From Candidatus Bathyarchaeota archaeon (GTDB lineage Archaea > Thermoproteota > Bathyarchaeia > Bathyarchaeales > Bathyarchaeaceae): a DNA stretch of 6,006 nt. The stretch spans positions 618,034 through 624,039 of the forward strand of contig CP070828.1 in NCBI GenBank assembly GCA_020344715.1, read 5' to 3'. The notes under the pieces are model-generated. The model searched no databases and had not been told where the DNA came from. It worked only from the letters and a program-made list of their open reading frames with translations. Shown in pieces: positions 5,932-6,006 of this stretch; the first letter of the stretch is position 1, and each line of letters opens with the position of its first letter. A program made the translations under genes and the position numbers.

Positions 5932-6006
5932 ATGAAGAAGTGGTTAGCATGGGTGACTATGTTCCACGGCGTTGATTTCTTCTTCGAGATTCACACCAAA
6001 TCGACT
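5932..6006 (+). CDS. Possible 5' end of an unidentified gene (partial)
   Basis: An open frame of 25 codons runs from ATG 5932 to the right edge, starting MKKWLAWVTMFHGVDFFFEI. It follows a TATA candidate, which is the main reason to list it. In-frame GTG 5953 and ATG 5959 are alternative starts, and GGTGA at 5952-5956 is very close to the latter. The sequence is too short to assign a family. The ATG at 5949 is in another frame and stops after eight codons. Confidence 0.35.
   Translation, partial: MKKWLAWVTMFHGVDFFFEIHTKST

Noticed and set aside
5949..5975. ATG start giving a very short reading frame near the right edge
   Set aside because: It stops after eight codons; the frame from 5932 stays open to the edge and is the better candidate.

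Overview
The window looks like chromosomal DNA from a TACK-group archaeon, most likely of the Bathyarchaeia type. The main evidence is ribosomal protein eS26, which is found in eukaryotes and TACK/Asgard archaea but is usually absent from Euryarchaeota. Supporting evidence is a threonyl-tRNA synthetase with the archaeal D-aminoacyl-deacylase-like editing domain, a CDP-alcohol phosphotransferase of the archaetidylinositol-phosphate synthase type, archaeal TATA boxes, and frequent GTG/TTG starts. The exact lineage is inference. The window carries no mobile element, CRISPR array, rRNA or tRNA that I can see, and it is densely coding.

Layout, left to right. 1-1509 (-): thrS, cut by the left edge just before its anticodon-binding domain. 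1607-1837 (-): a 76-residue CxxxxC/CxxH zinc-ribbon-like protein. 1841-2758 (-): a PfkB-family sugar/inositol kinase, separated from the small protein by only 3 bases. These minus-strand genes may be transcribed in the order kinase, zinc protein, thrS, although thrS also has its own TATA candidate. 2910-3209 (+): ribosomal protein eS26. 3206-3838 (-): the phospholipid synthase, whose stop codon interlocks with that of eS26. 3909-4199 (+): a DUF1805 protein, divergent from the phospholipid synthase and apparently sharing one AT-rich promoter with it. 4256-5005 (-): an exported, membrane-anchored C39-like cysteine peptidase. 5119-5850 (+): an exported, C-terminally anchored protein of unknown family, divergent from the peptidase. 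5932-6006 (+): the possible beginning of another gene, cut by the right edge.

How they may work together. The left half is core housekeeping: translation (thrS, eS26) and membrane lipid synthesis. The PfkB kinase and the phospholipid synthase may be linked, because a myo-inositol 3-kinase would make the inositol phosphate that an archaetidylinositol-phosphate synthase consumes; this is a hypothesis. The right half holds two surface proteins with the same plan (export signal, outside domain, C-terminal membrane anchor, basic tail), arranged head to head. They are the least understood part of the window. I do not see an obvious new defence or mobile system here.
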